A stretch of DNA of 64,000 nucleotides, from the NCBI GenBank assembly GCA_016801845.1, contig CM028927.1, forward strand, positions 14,322,501 through 14,386,500, read 5' to 3'. Of this stretch, positions 13,427 to 27,510 are shown piece by piece. Origin of the DNA: Polydactylus sextarius. Its lineage: Eukaryota; Chordata; Actinopteri; Polynemidae. The notes under the pieces are model-generated. The model ran no database searches. It saw only the letters and a program-made list of their open reading frames with translations, and was not told the origin of the DNA. Position numbers and translations under genes: made by a program. Numbering within the stretch: position 1 is the stretch's first letter; every line of letters begins with the position of its first letter.

Positions 13427-16400
13427 GATGCCTGCAAGCTGACAGGGAGTGAAAGCCCAGACATATGTTAATCAGATGTTGTGATGATGGCAGAGCAGAA
13501 GGAGAGAGTGAGAGAGAGCACTGGAGGGAGGAGGGAGGGGTGAAAAGAAAACGCAGAGCTTTTAAAAGACAGACAGACAGACAGAGTGTGAGTGGAAAAG
13601 AGAGAGAGAGAAAGGAACTGTGCTGGAGGATGAGGAGAGGTATGGAGAGAGAGAAATGAGGAGGAGAAACAAGAGAAAATGACAGGAAATGGTGCGGTGA
13701 TTCATTTTTGAACTGTAAAAACCAGTGCTGAGAATCGATCCAATCCATTAGTTTAAATGAATGGACTTATACTATACGTTTGAGGTCACTGAACAAAAAA
13801 TGATAAATGTTTCCCGTCTGAACGAGACACATTAGCCATACAAAGTGTGACTTCTTTTCATCTTCTCTCAGACTTTAGTAGAATATCATTACGCTGCTTT
13901 AGACTGGTAGTAACATCTGTTTTTTGCCCATAGTATCATATAAATGAATCTGGTGCGGATTAGGCCAATAATTCAATACTAATTCTGCTATAATCATTAT
14001 ATTTATGTTAACAATGGACTTTTACTACATGCAGAGTGATCACTAACTGCTGTTCTCTAAGCTGAACATTTATTAACTTCCAGTGATTGTTACATGAAGA
14101 TGAGATGATCAGATTCTGTTGTTCACATCATTTGCTCCAAGCGCTGCAGTTAAAACTTGAATAAGAAGTTAGCATAAAGGATGGTAGAGGCTCAAGAAAC
14201 AAAAAAGACATAAGAGGAAAAAAAAAATAGAAAGAGGCTAAATCCAAGAGGGAGAAGAGAGATGTGGGGCATTTCTACTCAAGAGAGTTCAGCAGGGGCC
14301 AGAGAAGCAGCAGACGGCTGCTCCAAATGGACTTTCCTTGTTTGTAATGAGGCTACTTCTTCTGCTGCTGCCAGGGTGTGTGGTGTTTTTTTTTTTTTTT
14401 TTTGGAGGGAAGGGGGGGTGGGATGGAGTGAAGGAGAGAGGTGAACAGAGATTGAGGAGGACGAGTGGTGAAGATGGGTGGAAGTGATAAAGGACACGAA
14501 GGAGGAAGAAGAAGAACAATAGCAGAGGAATGACGTTCAAACATCTCTCTGAATGGTGTTATGCAGTTACCTTGGGGGGAGGGAGGTATGGGGGTGGAAA
14601 ACAATCAGTTATTGTAGGAGGAAGTGGTGGCCGGTAAGAGGGAAGGAAATAAATGGAGCGAGGAATAAGAAGAGATGGGAGATTTGTGATTGAAAATATT
14701 ACAGCTGTTGTGTTGTAGCGGAGGAATGTAATAGCTTGGTTGTATTCCAAGACATAAGCTGTTATAGTGTGGTGTAGGAGTAAAAATATTAGGATAAATG
14801 AAACACCACCTGGAAACATATATTGATTTTTTTTTTTCAGTGCCATGTTCAGCAAATGAGCTAATTGCCAATATCACATGTGAACATCGGATTTAGGGCA
14901 CGGATGGATACGGGGTGGGTTGTGGAGCACAGCTCTTTTTTTTTCCTTGGCCATCGTTTTCAAACAGTGGTTCAGAGGATTTAAATGAGAAACATATGAG
15001 ACAAAGCTTCACCCAAAGGCAAAACGCTGGTGAAGACAGTGACCTGTTTTAGCTTTTCTTTGATGTGAATTCCACGGTTCTGAACTCATATTACCTCCAC
15101 ACATTTCTTCTTCTCCTCCTTTTTATTTTCAACTCCTCTATTCTTTTTCTCTTATCAATTTAAGCTGCAGTTGTCATTGTTTTTGCTTTCATTTTCTCTT
15201 TGACTTGACTTGGCTTCTTTTCCAAGCTTGTTAAAAATTTTATTTGATTTATTTTGGACAATCTGACATAACGTCCAAATGTATATTGTATGTACATTTG
15301 TAGCTCTGTATGTATAAACCTTTTAAGGACATCTGCTGTGCTCCCTCATCTTAACTGTACGTCTGATGAGGAGTGACTGAGCAAAAAAGAGGAAAGGAGG
15401 TTTAAAAGAAACCTTCTGTGGACTCCGTCTGTCTTGTTTTATTCCAGGTAACCTGGATAAAAAAAGACCTGTCAAGGGATGACACATCTTCATCTTATAT
15501 TCCATGTTATAAAAATACACATAAAGTGTCAACACGCAGGTGGTCGTGACATAATAACGTAGGGTCTGCGGCTTTGAAATTCATCTGATAATATGAGACA
15601 TGAGGAGAGACTGCGAGGAAGCGAGGAGAGGGACTGAGAGTTTATGAAAGCGAAAACAAGGGCAGAGAATGAAGCAGAGGGAGAAGTCGGAGGCAGCTCA
15701 CAGATGGTGAGCTGTCAGTGGCCGGCTGTGCATGTGTGTGTGCGCCTTTATGTGTGTGTGCAGTGTTCATACCATGCATATTTGTGCACGCTGCATGTAT
15801 GTGGAGTGCGCGTCTGCCCTTGCTTTCTTGCGTGTGTGTGTGTGCTCACGTATGCGTGTGTCTGTGCCCTCTGAGCTGAGGAGAGGTACTGTATGTGCGC
15901 AGAGCTGTTCTTCCCAGATGGCACTGGCAAACAGACACTGCAAGGCTGGCAGAGTTGGCACGGCTACGCAGTGCACAGTTGGCACTGCCAGCCACCATGC
16001 TCTCCCCTATGTACCGGGGCGAGGGTACCTGCTGCCAGCCGCCTAAGCTCATTGACTGACTAGCAGGCTGTCTACCAACTGAATAAGTCAGTTTGTAAAG
16101 TTTCTCTTTCTTTGTTAGCTCCACAGAGAGCATCCTAAATGAATATGAAACCTCCCGATTTCAAGAATCCATTGTTCAGAATCAGCACTTAATGAATCGG
16201 GAAGCACACGCAGTCGAAGGAAATAACAGATCAGATTGCCTTCACAAGTATTCACATCACACTTTGTTCCATGTAAACGGTTTCAGCTGTACACAGCTGC
16301 ATTGTAATTATATTCTGTTGATTCCATTGTCCTAGCACAAGCTTTCATGTCTTAATTTCATTGTCAAATCATTAAACAGTGATGCGTCTTAACATACTCC

Positions 16401-16796
16401 TATGATCATGCCGATCTATAGGCCTCTGTTGGCAAGTTGCCAGCACTGGAGGCTTTCCAACTGAACGCCTTGATGTTTTCTCTCCGCACGGAGTAAAAAC
16501 AAGCAGATACATACAAGGTTGAAAAGCTACCGAGGATAAAGAGCCATATTAGTAAGTGTTTTGTGTGTGTGGTTGTGTGTGTGCAGAGGAATGTGTATGC
16601 CTGTTTCTGTGTGGGCTTTAGTGGTGATAGCGATGTTGGTGTATGTGTGCGTATGTGTGCATGTGTGTGTGAAGAGTGTGGACTTTATACTTCTCATATC
16701 TTAAACAGGAAGTGTAAACCAAGCACAGATGTATGCGTGTGTGTGTGTGTGTAACTGCAATCCTCACTTTGTGCATAATGTGTGTGCGTGAGTCAA

Positions 16797-16798
<2 letters not shown>

Positions 16799-16835
<37 letters not shown>
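16799..16835. repeat. TG microsatellite
   Basis: Pure (GT)n tract. Confidence 0.92.
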
Positions 16836-16837
<2 letters not shown>

Positions 16838-16908
16838 CCTCTGAGGAAGCAGCTGTGCAAGCGGCAGCATGTGGCAGGTCGGGAACACTTAAGCAGAACC
16901 AAGATACA

Positions 16909-17020
<112 letters not shown>

Positions 17021-18153
17021 AAGTATCTGTGTGTGTGCGCACGTGTGTCTGTGTTCTGTATGTTTGTGTGAATACAGGAGGGGGGAATTTTGGCCACCCA
17101 TCTGCGCTAGTCTATTTCGCTACTGTTTCTGCAGGCGCACACACACATTTCCACACACACACACATACACACACACACAAAGCACTGTGCCAGGCAAGCT
17201 GTTCACTAGCTGGCGCTGGCAACGCTCCAGAAAGAGTGGTGGCATCCATCTGTAGCACTGGAGAGCGGTTAGGCTGTGTGTCTGAGTCTATGTGTGTGAC
17301 TGTGCGTGTGTGAGTGTTTTAATGTGCGCACTCGTGTGTGTTTATTATTTGTGTTTATGACAGAAAAACAAAACAATGAGATTGTCGTGATGATGCCATT
17401 AGTAGTGTCGGTGGTGGGTGTTGGGGGGAACAGGGTTCAGAGTTTGTGCGGCTTAAAAAGCTGTTGTTGTGTGATGACGAGAGTGGGAGGTGGATGTAGG
17501 AAGGCCAGTCATCTGAAGCGCCTCCTGCAGAACAAAGACGGCAACATGTGTCCCACAACGCGGAGTAAAGTTTCCTGAAGCTTGAACAAAGTTTTTACTG
17601 TTCTGTTATGAGGATTCTGGCTCCTCAAGGCTAAAAGCAGACAAACAAAATAACTGATACTACCCACACACAATTCTTATGAACAGTTGCATCATCAGCC
17701 TTATTTAGTCAGGGTATTTATTAATGTATTTCAGGTGACAGCAGTTTTATTAATTATGTATAACTGCTGAATATTACATATATGTTACATATACAGAATG
17801 TTTAACAGTGTAGACTGCAAAAACGCTGTTTGCTGTCTTTTGTAGTAATTTATAGGCTCAGAAAGTCAAGGATCACAAATAAGCTACTGGTTGTGCATCA
17901 GAGACACTCAAAGTGACAGTAAAAGGAAAAAATAAAAAGCTGTGAGTTGTGTGTTAGATCAGTGTGTGTTGACGCTTTGTTGTGAGTTGTTATTCTTCAG
18001 TTCGTCCGTGGCCTCATGGCTACATGCTGACTGGGAGGTGAGACAGTGAAAGGTGAAACGATGAGAGGAAAGAGCCGCCAAGGAGAAAAGTATGTAATAG
18101 TTGCGTGAAAGGAGACAAAGACACATCACTGACCTGGAATGGCCATGGTAGTG

Positions 18154-18196
<43 letters not shown>

Positions 18197-18205
18197 TGTG
18201 TGTGT
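18154..18205. repeat. TG microsatellite
   Basis: (TG)n with one TTTG interruption near 18192. Confidence 0.92.
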
Positions 18206-21200
18206 CTAAAACCATTCCTCTGCTGTCTTTGTCTGGAGCCGTACTACTCTCAGCCACTCAGAGCCATTAGCAAACCATGGTCACAATATCACACAAACAT
18301 GCAGGTACACACGCTCACACACACACACACACACACTATGTAAGCCTGGAAATGCCCTGATGCGAGGTCATACCAGCCACCGCTCTCCGGCTCCCTGCTT
18401 GCCAGATGTGACTAAGACCCTCCGTTTTTTAAACATCTTCTCCTGCAGGGTGAAGGAGGGAGGAGGTGGTGGAGAGGGAGAGAGAGCGTAAAAAGAAAAG
18501 AGAGTAGCGGTTTTTCAGGAGGAGGGGTGGCGAGGAGGGTAAAGGATTTTTTTTTTCCAGTTTTGCAAATCTGGTTCTACTTAGCAGAGCCCTGGAACAC
18601 ATTTCATAAATTGCAGACATATTTTTTCGGAGCGGTTTTGGGGAAGATAGTTAACTGGCAGTAATTTCCAACACATGGCGGCCGTCATGTGATATTTTGA
18701 AAACACCAGGCAGACGGGTTGTTCCCTCCCCCGTCGTCCCCCCCAGGAGCCCTCCCTCCCTCACTGTTAGCCTCTGCCCTCTTTTCTGTGCTCGTCCTCT
18801 GCCTCTCGCGTTTGATTTCCCCATCTGTCTCTCATAGACGCTTAATGTTATCTCATTTTCAGTACCTCTATTCAGCATCATCATCCCCCTTCCCCTGTAC
18901 CTTTTTTGCTTCTTTCAACCAGAACTCTGTTTTCCACATGTGTTTCATCCGTTATTCCCTGTCTGCAAACAATAACTACACCTTTACTTTTGCCAGCAGT
19001 GTGTATCACTCCATCCATCCGTCCACTCGTCCTCCAAACTTCCTTCCCTCTGCGCATCTGCCTCTCCCACATTGTAAAAGACAACAGACATGTAGAACAC
19101 CAGGACTTTTACTGTCTGTTGAAAATTGTTTTTGTTCATGAGGACAGGGATATGATTCCTTTAGCATGGACACACATACACACACTGATATAAATTGGCT
19201 GCAGAGAGAAGCCTCAATCTAGCTTAAGGGGTTATAGTGAGGCAAAAAGACAAAAAATCGCCACTTGGGCATGTGTGTATGTGTGTGTCAATGTGTTTAG
19301 AGATGGAGTGGATGCATCAGTGATTTTAAATTGTGTTTGTGCTGCAGGGGTCAAGCAGTTCATAGATGATTTCTGTGTATGTGTGTGTTGCCTGTATTAC
19401 TTTTTTTCCCTCAATATTTGCTGCAGAGAAAAAAAGCTTTGTCTTTTTAGATATAAAAATGTATGACCACAGTGAGGTTGTTGTTGTTGCTGTTGGTGTG
19501 TTATCTTGCAACAATATTCATCATCAAAGAACGATGATCAACAACATCCTTTATAACAAATGCAAGAAAAATGTAACCCACTGGCTGCTCGTGAAGCTTG
19601 GGAAAGTAAATCCATGTGTCGTCAGCATTAGGACGCGTGTTAACTGTTTTTGTGTGAGTCGGCCTCTGCTGGCATAGAGAGTTGCCTGGGAAAACACCCA
19701 GATCCATTTGGGTTCACTTGGCCTCGTGTCAACGTGGCATCAGAAACGAACCAAACAGCACACAGAAAGCAATTTTCAATATTCTGGCTTCCATCAAATG
19801 GGCAAACACAGCTTACTGAAGCTTCCATCTGATTCACATCGCTCCCTTTTCCCCACAGAAAGCAACATTTTTATCATTACTTTTTACTAATTTTAATTAC
19901 AGACCAGCCTTGTTTTTTTCATTTTCAATAGTTGTTTTTTCTCAATATGTTGAGATATTTCTTTGACAATATGAAGCTCTTCCTTCCTCACATATCCTCG
20001 TGTTTTTTTTTACCTTTACCTCTCAATGACCCCCAACTCTCCCCCCACAAACTCTGCTTTGTGTATTTTTTCCACCACCCATTCCCATTGCCTGTCATTT
20101 TTTTTCTTTTACAAGACCCCGTGGTTCAATTTTGCCTGGCAACAAGATGTGGCAGGAATCGGTTCGATTTGAGAGGACGTGTAACGGGCACTGTGAATCA
20201 TTTTTATTGTTCCTTAACACTTGCTTCCTCTTCCCTCTCTCTCTCTTTCTCCCTCTCTCTCTCTGCAAGAGAGACCTTATTTCAACAGATGGGTAAAACA
20301 GACATTATTGTAAATCTATTTTTTTTTTTTTTTCAAAAAGGGAGTGAAGGACTCCTAATGTTATACACCGCATATGTTTTATCACCGTGTGTGCACATGT
20401 GCATGTGTGCATGGGTGCAATCTGAGGTGTTCTGTATGTATTTGTATGTTTAGTTTATGTATTTTTGTGTTTGTGTGCATATGTGCAGGCGTGTGCGTGT
20501 TAATGTTTATGTGATGGAGCAGATGGCGTTCAGACCTTTGTGTGCGATTGAGAAATCTCCTTATGTCCTCGCTGGCTTGACAAAGTGTAAACACACGATG
20601 TTACACTGAGAGAAAAATACAGATATGGTGAGAGATGCAAAGGACTGTCAGCAGTGATCACAAGCAGATCTGTGTGAAATTCTCCAGCGCTGTGTTTGTA
20701 TCATCGCTTTCACTATTACACTCAGTCTATACGATGCTAGCGTAAGATTCAGCCTCAATTTAAGGTGAAAAGAAAACAAATCACATTATTTATACATAAT
20801 AAACCGCATTATTTGATATGAAATAGGACAAATATGATTGACTTTTCTCAAGACTAACTAGTTAACACTGAGACCTTTAACCCCGACATTCCTCCAGTAT
20901 TAGTTTGTCTCAAGGAGACGCTCCTGCCTTGCTAGCGAGACATTTTTTTTAGATAACCATATTCCCGATTGTATCATATGTCTAGAAAAGTGACTGATGG
21001 TTGGAGAAGAAAAATGTAATGATATTCAGATTAGTGGACCACATTAAACTCTTTAACTGATCCACCAGCTGGCCGGTCAGTAAAACATTAGGTGGTACCA
21101 GTCGGTACATAAGTGATTTTTTTCTTCTCTCTCTTGTGACAAATGATTTAGATAGTAATCAAAAAAAATATTATGATCATTGACGTCTTCCTGAGGCTCA

Positions 21201-24200
21201 GATCCATCTCTGATTAATTTGAAAAATGCCAAATATTTTTTTTGGTTGAAAGTTTTTCCATCCGCTTTGATTTAATAGACGAAGAGGGTGCCAGGAACGT
21301 CAAAAATACACAGGAGAGTTTTGAAGGAAAGAGAGAAACTAACATCAGTATTTTTTTAAAGAGATATTTACCAGATAACCAGTAGAGCAAAAAGCAAAGT
21401 TGTAATGATATTTGTAATTTCTTGAATAATATCTTTATTGGTGGCAATGGGAAGTTATATCACAGTGTGCACAAAATCTTTGCATCATATTAATGTTAAA
21501 TTTTGCACAGAAAAGAGATGAAGTAGCAGCCACCAGAGCATAGAAGACTTTAGGAAGAATATATGTTCACCAGTTAGAGGAGAAAGGAAAGAGATAGGAG
21601 GAGGGAGCAAAGGGTGGGACCGACGTTGAGAAAATGAGAGAGAGAGAAATGGTAAGAAAGGATAAAAAGAGAGAAAGAGAAGTCCAAAGGGACACACTGA
21701 TGGTGGTACTGCATCCTGCATCTGCTGGCGAGGGAAATAAATAAGATGATGGAAATCAGATCTGTGTGTGTGTGTGTATGAGAGAGTGAAAAAGAGAGAG
21801 TTATGTTGTTTTGCTTGCAGTGTGCACATGCATCCTTGCAGCTGTGTGTATGTATTTGTGTGTTTGTGGCTTTGCGGTAGGGCGTTGCATCCATACATCT
21901 TCTTGACAAGCGGGTGGAGTTTGATGGGACATGCTCTGCATACTGCTCCATCTGGCTGCCGATGAATCTGTGTGTGCCGTGTGTGTGTGTGTGTGCGTGT
22001 GCGGTGTGCATGGTCTAGAGGAGGGGATGATGGAAAGAGAAGAGGGGTTACTACATTTGCATACCGATAGATTCCTCTTGTTTCTCCACGCACGCCGTTT
22101 GAATCTCAATCATCCCACCTGTCCCTCGGCTGCGTTCTTTAACACATCCGTCCTCTCATCCTCTCCATTTTTATCTCCCTCTTGTGTCTGTCTCTTGCTC
22201 CTTCTTTCTCTCTTTCTCTCCACATCTGTACCCAGCACACAGCACAATCACCACAAGCCGCTATCACACCATCACAGTGTCGCTTCATCTATTCCATTAC
22301 CTATCTGTCCTGCTCCTTCACTTCACACATTATTGTGTATTACGCGTTTATATATATGTGTGTGGGGAGGTATAACTCACCAGGAGGCACCATTTTGCAC
22401 AGACATTGGCATGTTGTGGACATTACTGTTCAATTCAAAGGCTTCCTGCAGTGTCACATTTTTCACTTCAACATCAGAGTATTCACTGAAGGTATTATGC
22501 ATGTCTAGATTATGTTTTTGCCTGTGTGTGTTCAGGGCATAAGTGGGTCAATCTATATGCATTTTTCCATTTAACTCCATAATGATGATATCTTATGTCT
22601 GACTAATACAATCTTGCGCTCACACGGGCGCCAGCGCAGCATAAATTGTTTATGTCACAGCCGCCAACTCTCGAAAATTTCACCCAGTGTGATTGAAATC
22701 CATTGTCGTTTTGAAGAATGGGATTTGCCTGTGTGAAGTATCCTCGAGTGGCATATTACTGCCACTGTTATCACATCATTTTCTAGGTCTCCAACTGTAC
22801 GATCACAGCGCACATGTACGCTCGCGCAAACACTTACATACGCGCAGAGGCAATTCTGACTTATGAAGTGTGTAATGGAGATTGCTTGACTCTATCTCTT
22901 GATGATAGACTTCCAAGTCATTGTGGCCTCTATGAATAATCTAAAATACCAAGGTTAGGTGATGTTGTCCTCACTTTGCAAGGTGATTTGAATACCAAAT
23001 GGCCTCCTAGCTTTGCATGTGATGATGAAATGGATTCGGTTTTGTTATAACGGTGTATTTTTTATTTTTTTTTTTTGCCTTGAGTTGTGGTTTAGCGAAG
23101 TCCTTTCTGTAACATATTGAGCTGTTTCTCAGAGACCGCGTTCCTTCTAGATATCATTCATTGCAGCAACCTTGTTTTAGGCGAGTGATGTAACTTGCAT
23201 GTAACCTTAGAAAAGGCGTGTATCACAAGTCAGCGGGGGGATAAAATCTCCTTTCTTTGAGCTCAGCTGAGAGAGAGTGGGGTACAAGTGAGAGGGAGAA
23301 CGGCGAGGAGGAAAGAGAATGGTTTTGCAAACATTGAGGATCACGTAATCACGGACGATGCAAACGGGTGATGTAAGTGTGAAGACATCCTTGTGAGTGG
23401 CAGGTAGTTGTCCAGGGTTTTGCTTTATTTCCAGGATCGCTCTATGAGTCATAGAGCATAAAGGCATAGATTGTAAAAAAAGATCAACCAAGTTACAAAC
23501 AAGAACAATGCAACTTTTATTCTGCTGTTTTAATAAGGAGCGTCTGAGAGATGTGAGGTTGGTAGCGTGTCCTAAAACTTATGTTTTATTCTCAAATGAT
23601 GAAACGTAGAATAAAGCATAAAATATGGTGGTTACTGCTAGTGGTGTCCAACCAGGATGATCCTGTGGGTAAAATTAATAAAAGACCACATTTTAATCAA
23701 ATCTTTGTGAAATACATCAATGTTTCACTTAATTGTTAATCTAATAGGCAGAATCATTATTCACAGTTTAACAATATATGATAGAGAATTGAGAAAAAGT
23801 CACAGTTGACCAAATATGGGTGCTAACAGTGATTTGCTATTAGTGTAATCTGCCTTTAAATAGACAAAGCAAATTAAACCTTATTCCTCACGAGAGCACA
23901 TAATCAAGTCATGTATCAGTGTAATTAACACTGACACACATATGTGTCAGTGATATGTATACTATCTGGATAACAATGTAGAGGGGTAGATTTAATTGGG
24001 TACCACTACATCACTGGTATTCTCACAGGTCTGAGTCTGTATCCATCTGTATTACAAATGTTTGTACCAAGAGCTTCTTCAGATGGTTGATATGAAACTG
24101 TGCACCAAGTAGCTGTTGTGAGACATTAATCACGTCAACCAAAGGCATGATCATCAATAGGTTTGGCACCTCTGGCTGCATGAAAGGCAAAAGTGAATCA

Positions 24201-24923
24201 GCGTACATTTGGGAGGCTCTTCTGTTCCTTTATGGCTAATTGCTGCCTCTTCAACGACTATTCTCATCCTCTTCAATCCATTAATTCCTGGACAACAGCA
24301 CTTCTGAGAAGTCGTAAAGTGAGTTAGGCAAAGTCAAAGCACTCACACCTTTCCATTAAAGCTGTGCACATCAATACCTGTCCAGTCCTGTGTATGCAAC
24401 TGATGGGCCAGTTGCAGTATGCAAGTGATGGGGCAGTAACAGGACTAATAAATGGACAAAAGATGTGCATTAAGTTCAGCCATTAACTTTTAACAGATGT
24501 ATTAGGCTGGAGGAGATGCCCGACTTTGTTTTCAAGGTTGTTTAAGAATGCGTGTTCTTTTTTGATTTGAATTATGCATGAAGTTGCTTGCTATTGTTCA
24601 GCCTCGCTCTATTGTCGCAATAAAATGGAGGCTCGTCTAGCTGACTGTCTGTACATACATGTAAATGGATCATACACAGTCATACTGTGTGTGTTTTCAA
24701 TAATATGCCTCAGTTGTAAGATGCAGTTTTATTTTTCCCAAAGACTGGGTAAATTACCTCGTGCTGGGAGTATTACTATTGATTCAAGTGGCATAGTAAT
24801 TGCTGAGTGAATGGCTGCAGCCCTTGTTGGTTAGTATGAAGACATTGATTTTATTCTGCTCATATGCTTTGCAGTGCTCTCAATCAAATCAGAAACAGAG
24901 AAGATGCTGTTTATAAATCACAA

Positions 24924-24925
<2 letters not shown>

Positions 24926-24960
<35 letters not shown>

Positions 24961-24987
24961 TCTCTGTGTGTGTGTGCGTGCGTGTGC
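24926..24987. repeat. TG microsatellite
   Basis: (TG)n interrupted by TCTCTC near 24960, ending in TGCGTGCGTG. Confidence 0.92.
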
Positions 24988-27411
24988 ATGAATTTCACAC
25001 TAATTCATTCTTTATCCTTCCATCTTTTTTTCACCTGAGGGACTGCGGATGAGTTTCAAATGCTTTCTGGGTTTATGTTTCTCTCATCTCTACCCGACAA
25101 CTGCCATCCAATGATAACACTGACCCAGGTGTTAATCCCCAATTACAAGCCTGTAACCAAACTCATCTTTTTCATACCACTGCAGGGCATGAAAAAGATG
25201 GTGCTGTACAGGAGTTCAGGTGGATCTTGAGTCCACAGACATTACTGTTGTTTTGACTTGAAAATGTTTTCAGCAAGCATTTTATCCTCCTCTAAAATTA
25301 ACAATACACCAAGGAATAATTTTCTAGCAAATAATAAAAACACTCTTATTGTATCCAAATTGCATCTCAGTGATCAACCTCTCCATCTAGTCTCAAAGAT
25401 TAAGATAATTATACAATGATTTGGATCCTAACTTGATGTCTTTTTATCTATCAATTGATTATTTGAACTGGGCCAAAAATCACTACACAATTACAAAAGG
25501 CAATAAACAAAATGATGGAAAGCATGAGCTCAAAGATCCATTGAAACAGGATAAGTACAACCATGTGTGATACGGTGACTTCCCTGTATTTAACTTGGGC
25601 TTGTTAAGTATATACATGTAGGCTAAGGTCTTTGTGTTTGACTGGAAAATGATAAATTACCTTTGGTCCTGTCACCCAGCCGTCTTTTTTAATGACCTTA
25701 TATTTTCAAAGATCATATTTTAGGCAGGCATACAGGATATGATAGCTGGCAGCCACAAGTAAGACTATATGTTTCCACTAGCTTTTCTGCTATATCCTGA
25801 GTTTATAAAATAAATAGTCAGATCCAGACTTTTTTTTACTGTGGTGAAATTAGAGCAGTAAACCTTTCTCAGTCTGGCCAGGTTTCGGAGGATGGAGAAC
25901 GAATGTGTGCGTATTTGTGAGCTTGTGTGGAAAGAGAGAGACGCAGACAGTTACCAAATGTGCAGCATGGTGGGTAGATAGTTAAAGATCTCTCTCTGTC
26001 CTCCCTTCATATTGACTCACCTCCATTCCTCTATTCTCTGCTTTCGTAATCACCCTGCTTTTTCCACTAATCTCTACTCAGTATCTATTCACGCTGCAAT
26101 TTATCCTTTTTCCCTTTCACATTTTATTTTAGTCCCCCCTCCGTTTCTAAAAGCTAAAGCTTAAATTTAGTGTGAGTCAGTGATACACTTCCATTAATAT
26201 GTTCATTTTAACAGTAAGAATTAGATATCTTTTTCAGTCAAACCTTCAAAATTTGAGTGATTCAGTCCAGAATAGACCAAATCGTCCATATCTCAGGGTC
26301 TTTTGTGCTCTTCTTCTCAGTTTTCTCTTCTCTATCTCAAAATACATCCCAGACTCAATGCCAGTGCAGTGGGAGAGAGATAATTCCCACCTTCCCAGTG
26401 ACTTTATCAGTTGACCCCCCCTAGGATGGCTCCAGAGAGTGCATGGTTTAAAGGGAACGGTCGGTCAGAGCAGGGAGGAGTGTGACCTCAGTCTGGGGAG
26501 AGAATGTGATACTTATTTCCTTTTATTTTCTCTCCATTGATGTTTGACTGTACCGGTTGGGATATATTTGTCTTTAAGGATGTTTGGAAGCTCATTGGGA
26601 CCTATAAACTTGACAATATGTCAGTATTTAACAAGAGAATATCCTGATGAAAGCATTTTGCTGCATGTTCCGTGTTTTTTCTGAGCATAAGGGATAATGT
26701 GAAGGAGTGAGTTGTGATTTAAACTCTAGATTCTTGGAAAATATGGTAAGAGAAACCTCTAAATCTTAGGGAAACTAATCATTACTGTCCACGAGCATGT
26801 TACTGCTCATGACATCGTACATTTACGGCTTGTGGCAAACTTGATTGTTTCATTCAGTTCCACTATGTTCTCTCTGCTCATTTCTCACGTCGATGAAACA
26901 AAACTGACCTTAACGTTAATCCCAGAAATGGAGCCAGAATGTGGCGTTCATGTGCTCTGTTTAGAATTTCAGTGACATCTCCATCTCTCAAGTCGCCTGA
27001 CTGCTAAAGCCGAGCTAGCGTGACTAAAGTATTTAGTCACAGTGCACCTCGGCAGCAGTAACGCACAGCGCTACTGAGACTGGGGCCTAGCTAACAGGCT
27101 TAGGCTCTCCTGTCTTTCTCACATCAGTGTTTTCTCTGTCATCTTCCCTCAACTTAACACATATGGATCCAAACATTGTTCATAGAGGAGCTGCTAACAT
27201 TTATATTGCGTGTAGTGTACATACTTTACATGCTTGACGACATAAATATGTAAATAAACATATAAGATTATGTAACTGCATGCATATTCATAGTGCAAAT
27301 ATGTGTACACACACTAAGAGACACAAGGGCTTCGGTGTCCCTGAGAAATGAGAAGAATGTTTGACAGGGACCACCCTGGTTCTGGAACATGTACCATCAC
27401 CACCCTGATTA

Positions 27412-27413
<2 letters not shown>

Positions 27414-27508
<95 letters not shown>
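27414..27508. repeat. long uninterrupted TG microsatellite
   Basis: About 47 perfect GT units, the longest pure dinucleotide array in the window. Confidence 0.95.

Positions 27509-27510
<2 letters not shown>

Noticed and set aside
13431..13440. ATGCCTG as the MTG8a-type first coding exon end
   Set aside because: The known short isoform needs ATGCCTG directly followed by a GT donor; here it is followed by CA. No other copy in the window fits.
13260..13748. Minus-strand frame of 162 codons
   Set aside because: Composed of HTHTHT and Leu/Ser-rich low-complexity translation of TG and GA tracts; no domain, no splice context.
20150..20180. GGTTCGATTT as a tRNA B box
   Set aside because: No A box or cloverleaf can be drawn around it.
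21485..22542. Two frames of about 200 codons on opposite strands
   Set aside because: Ser/Leu/His-rich, driven by GA and TG tracts; no recognisable family and mutually overlapping.
24023..24208. Minus-strand frame beginning MYADSLLPFMQPEV
   Set aside because: Looks protein-like in composition but is short, matches no family I know and has no splice context.
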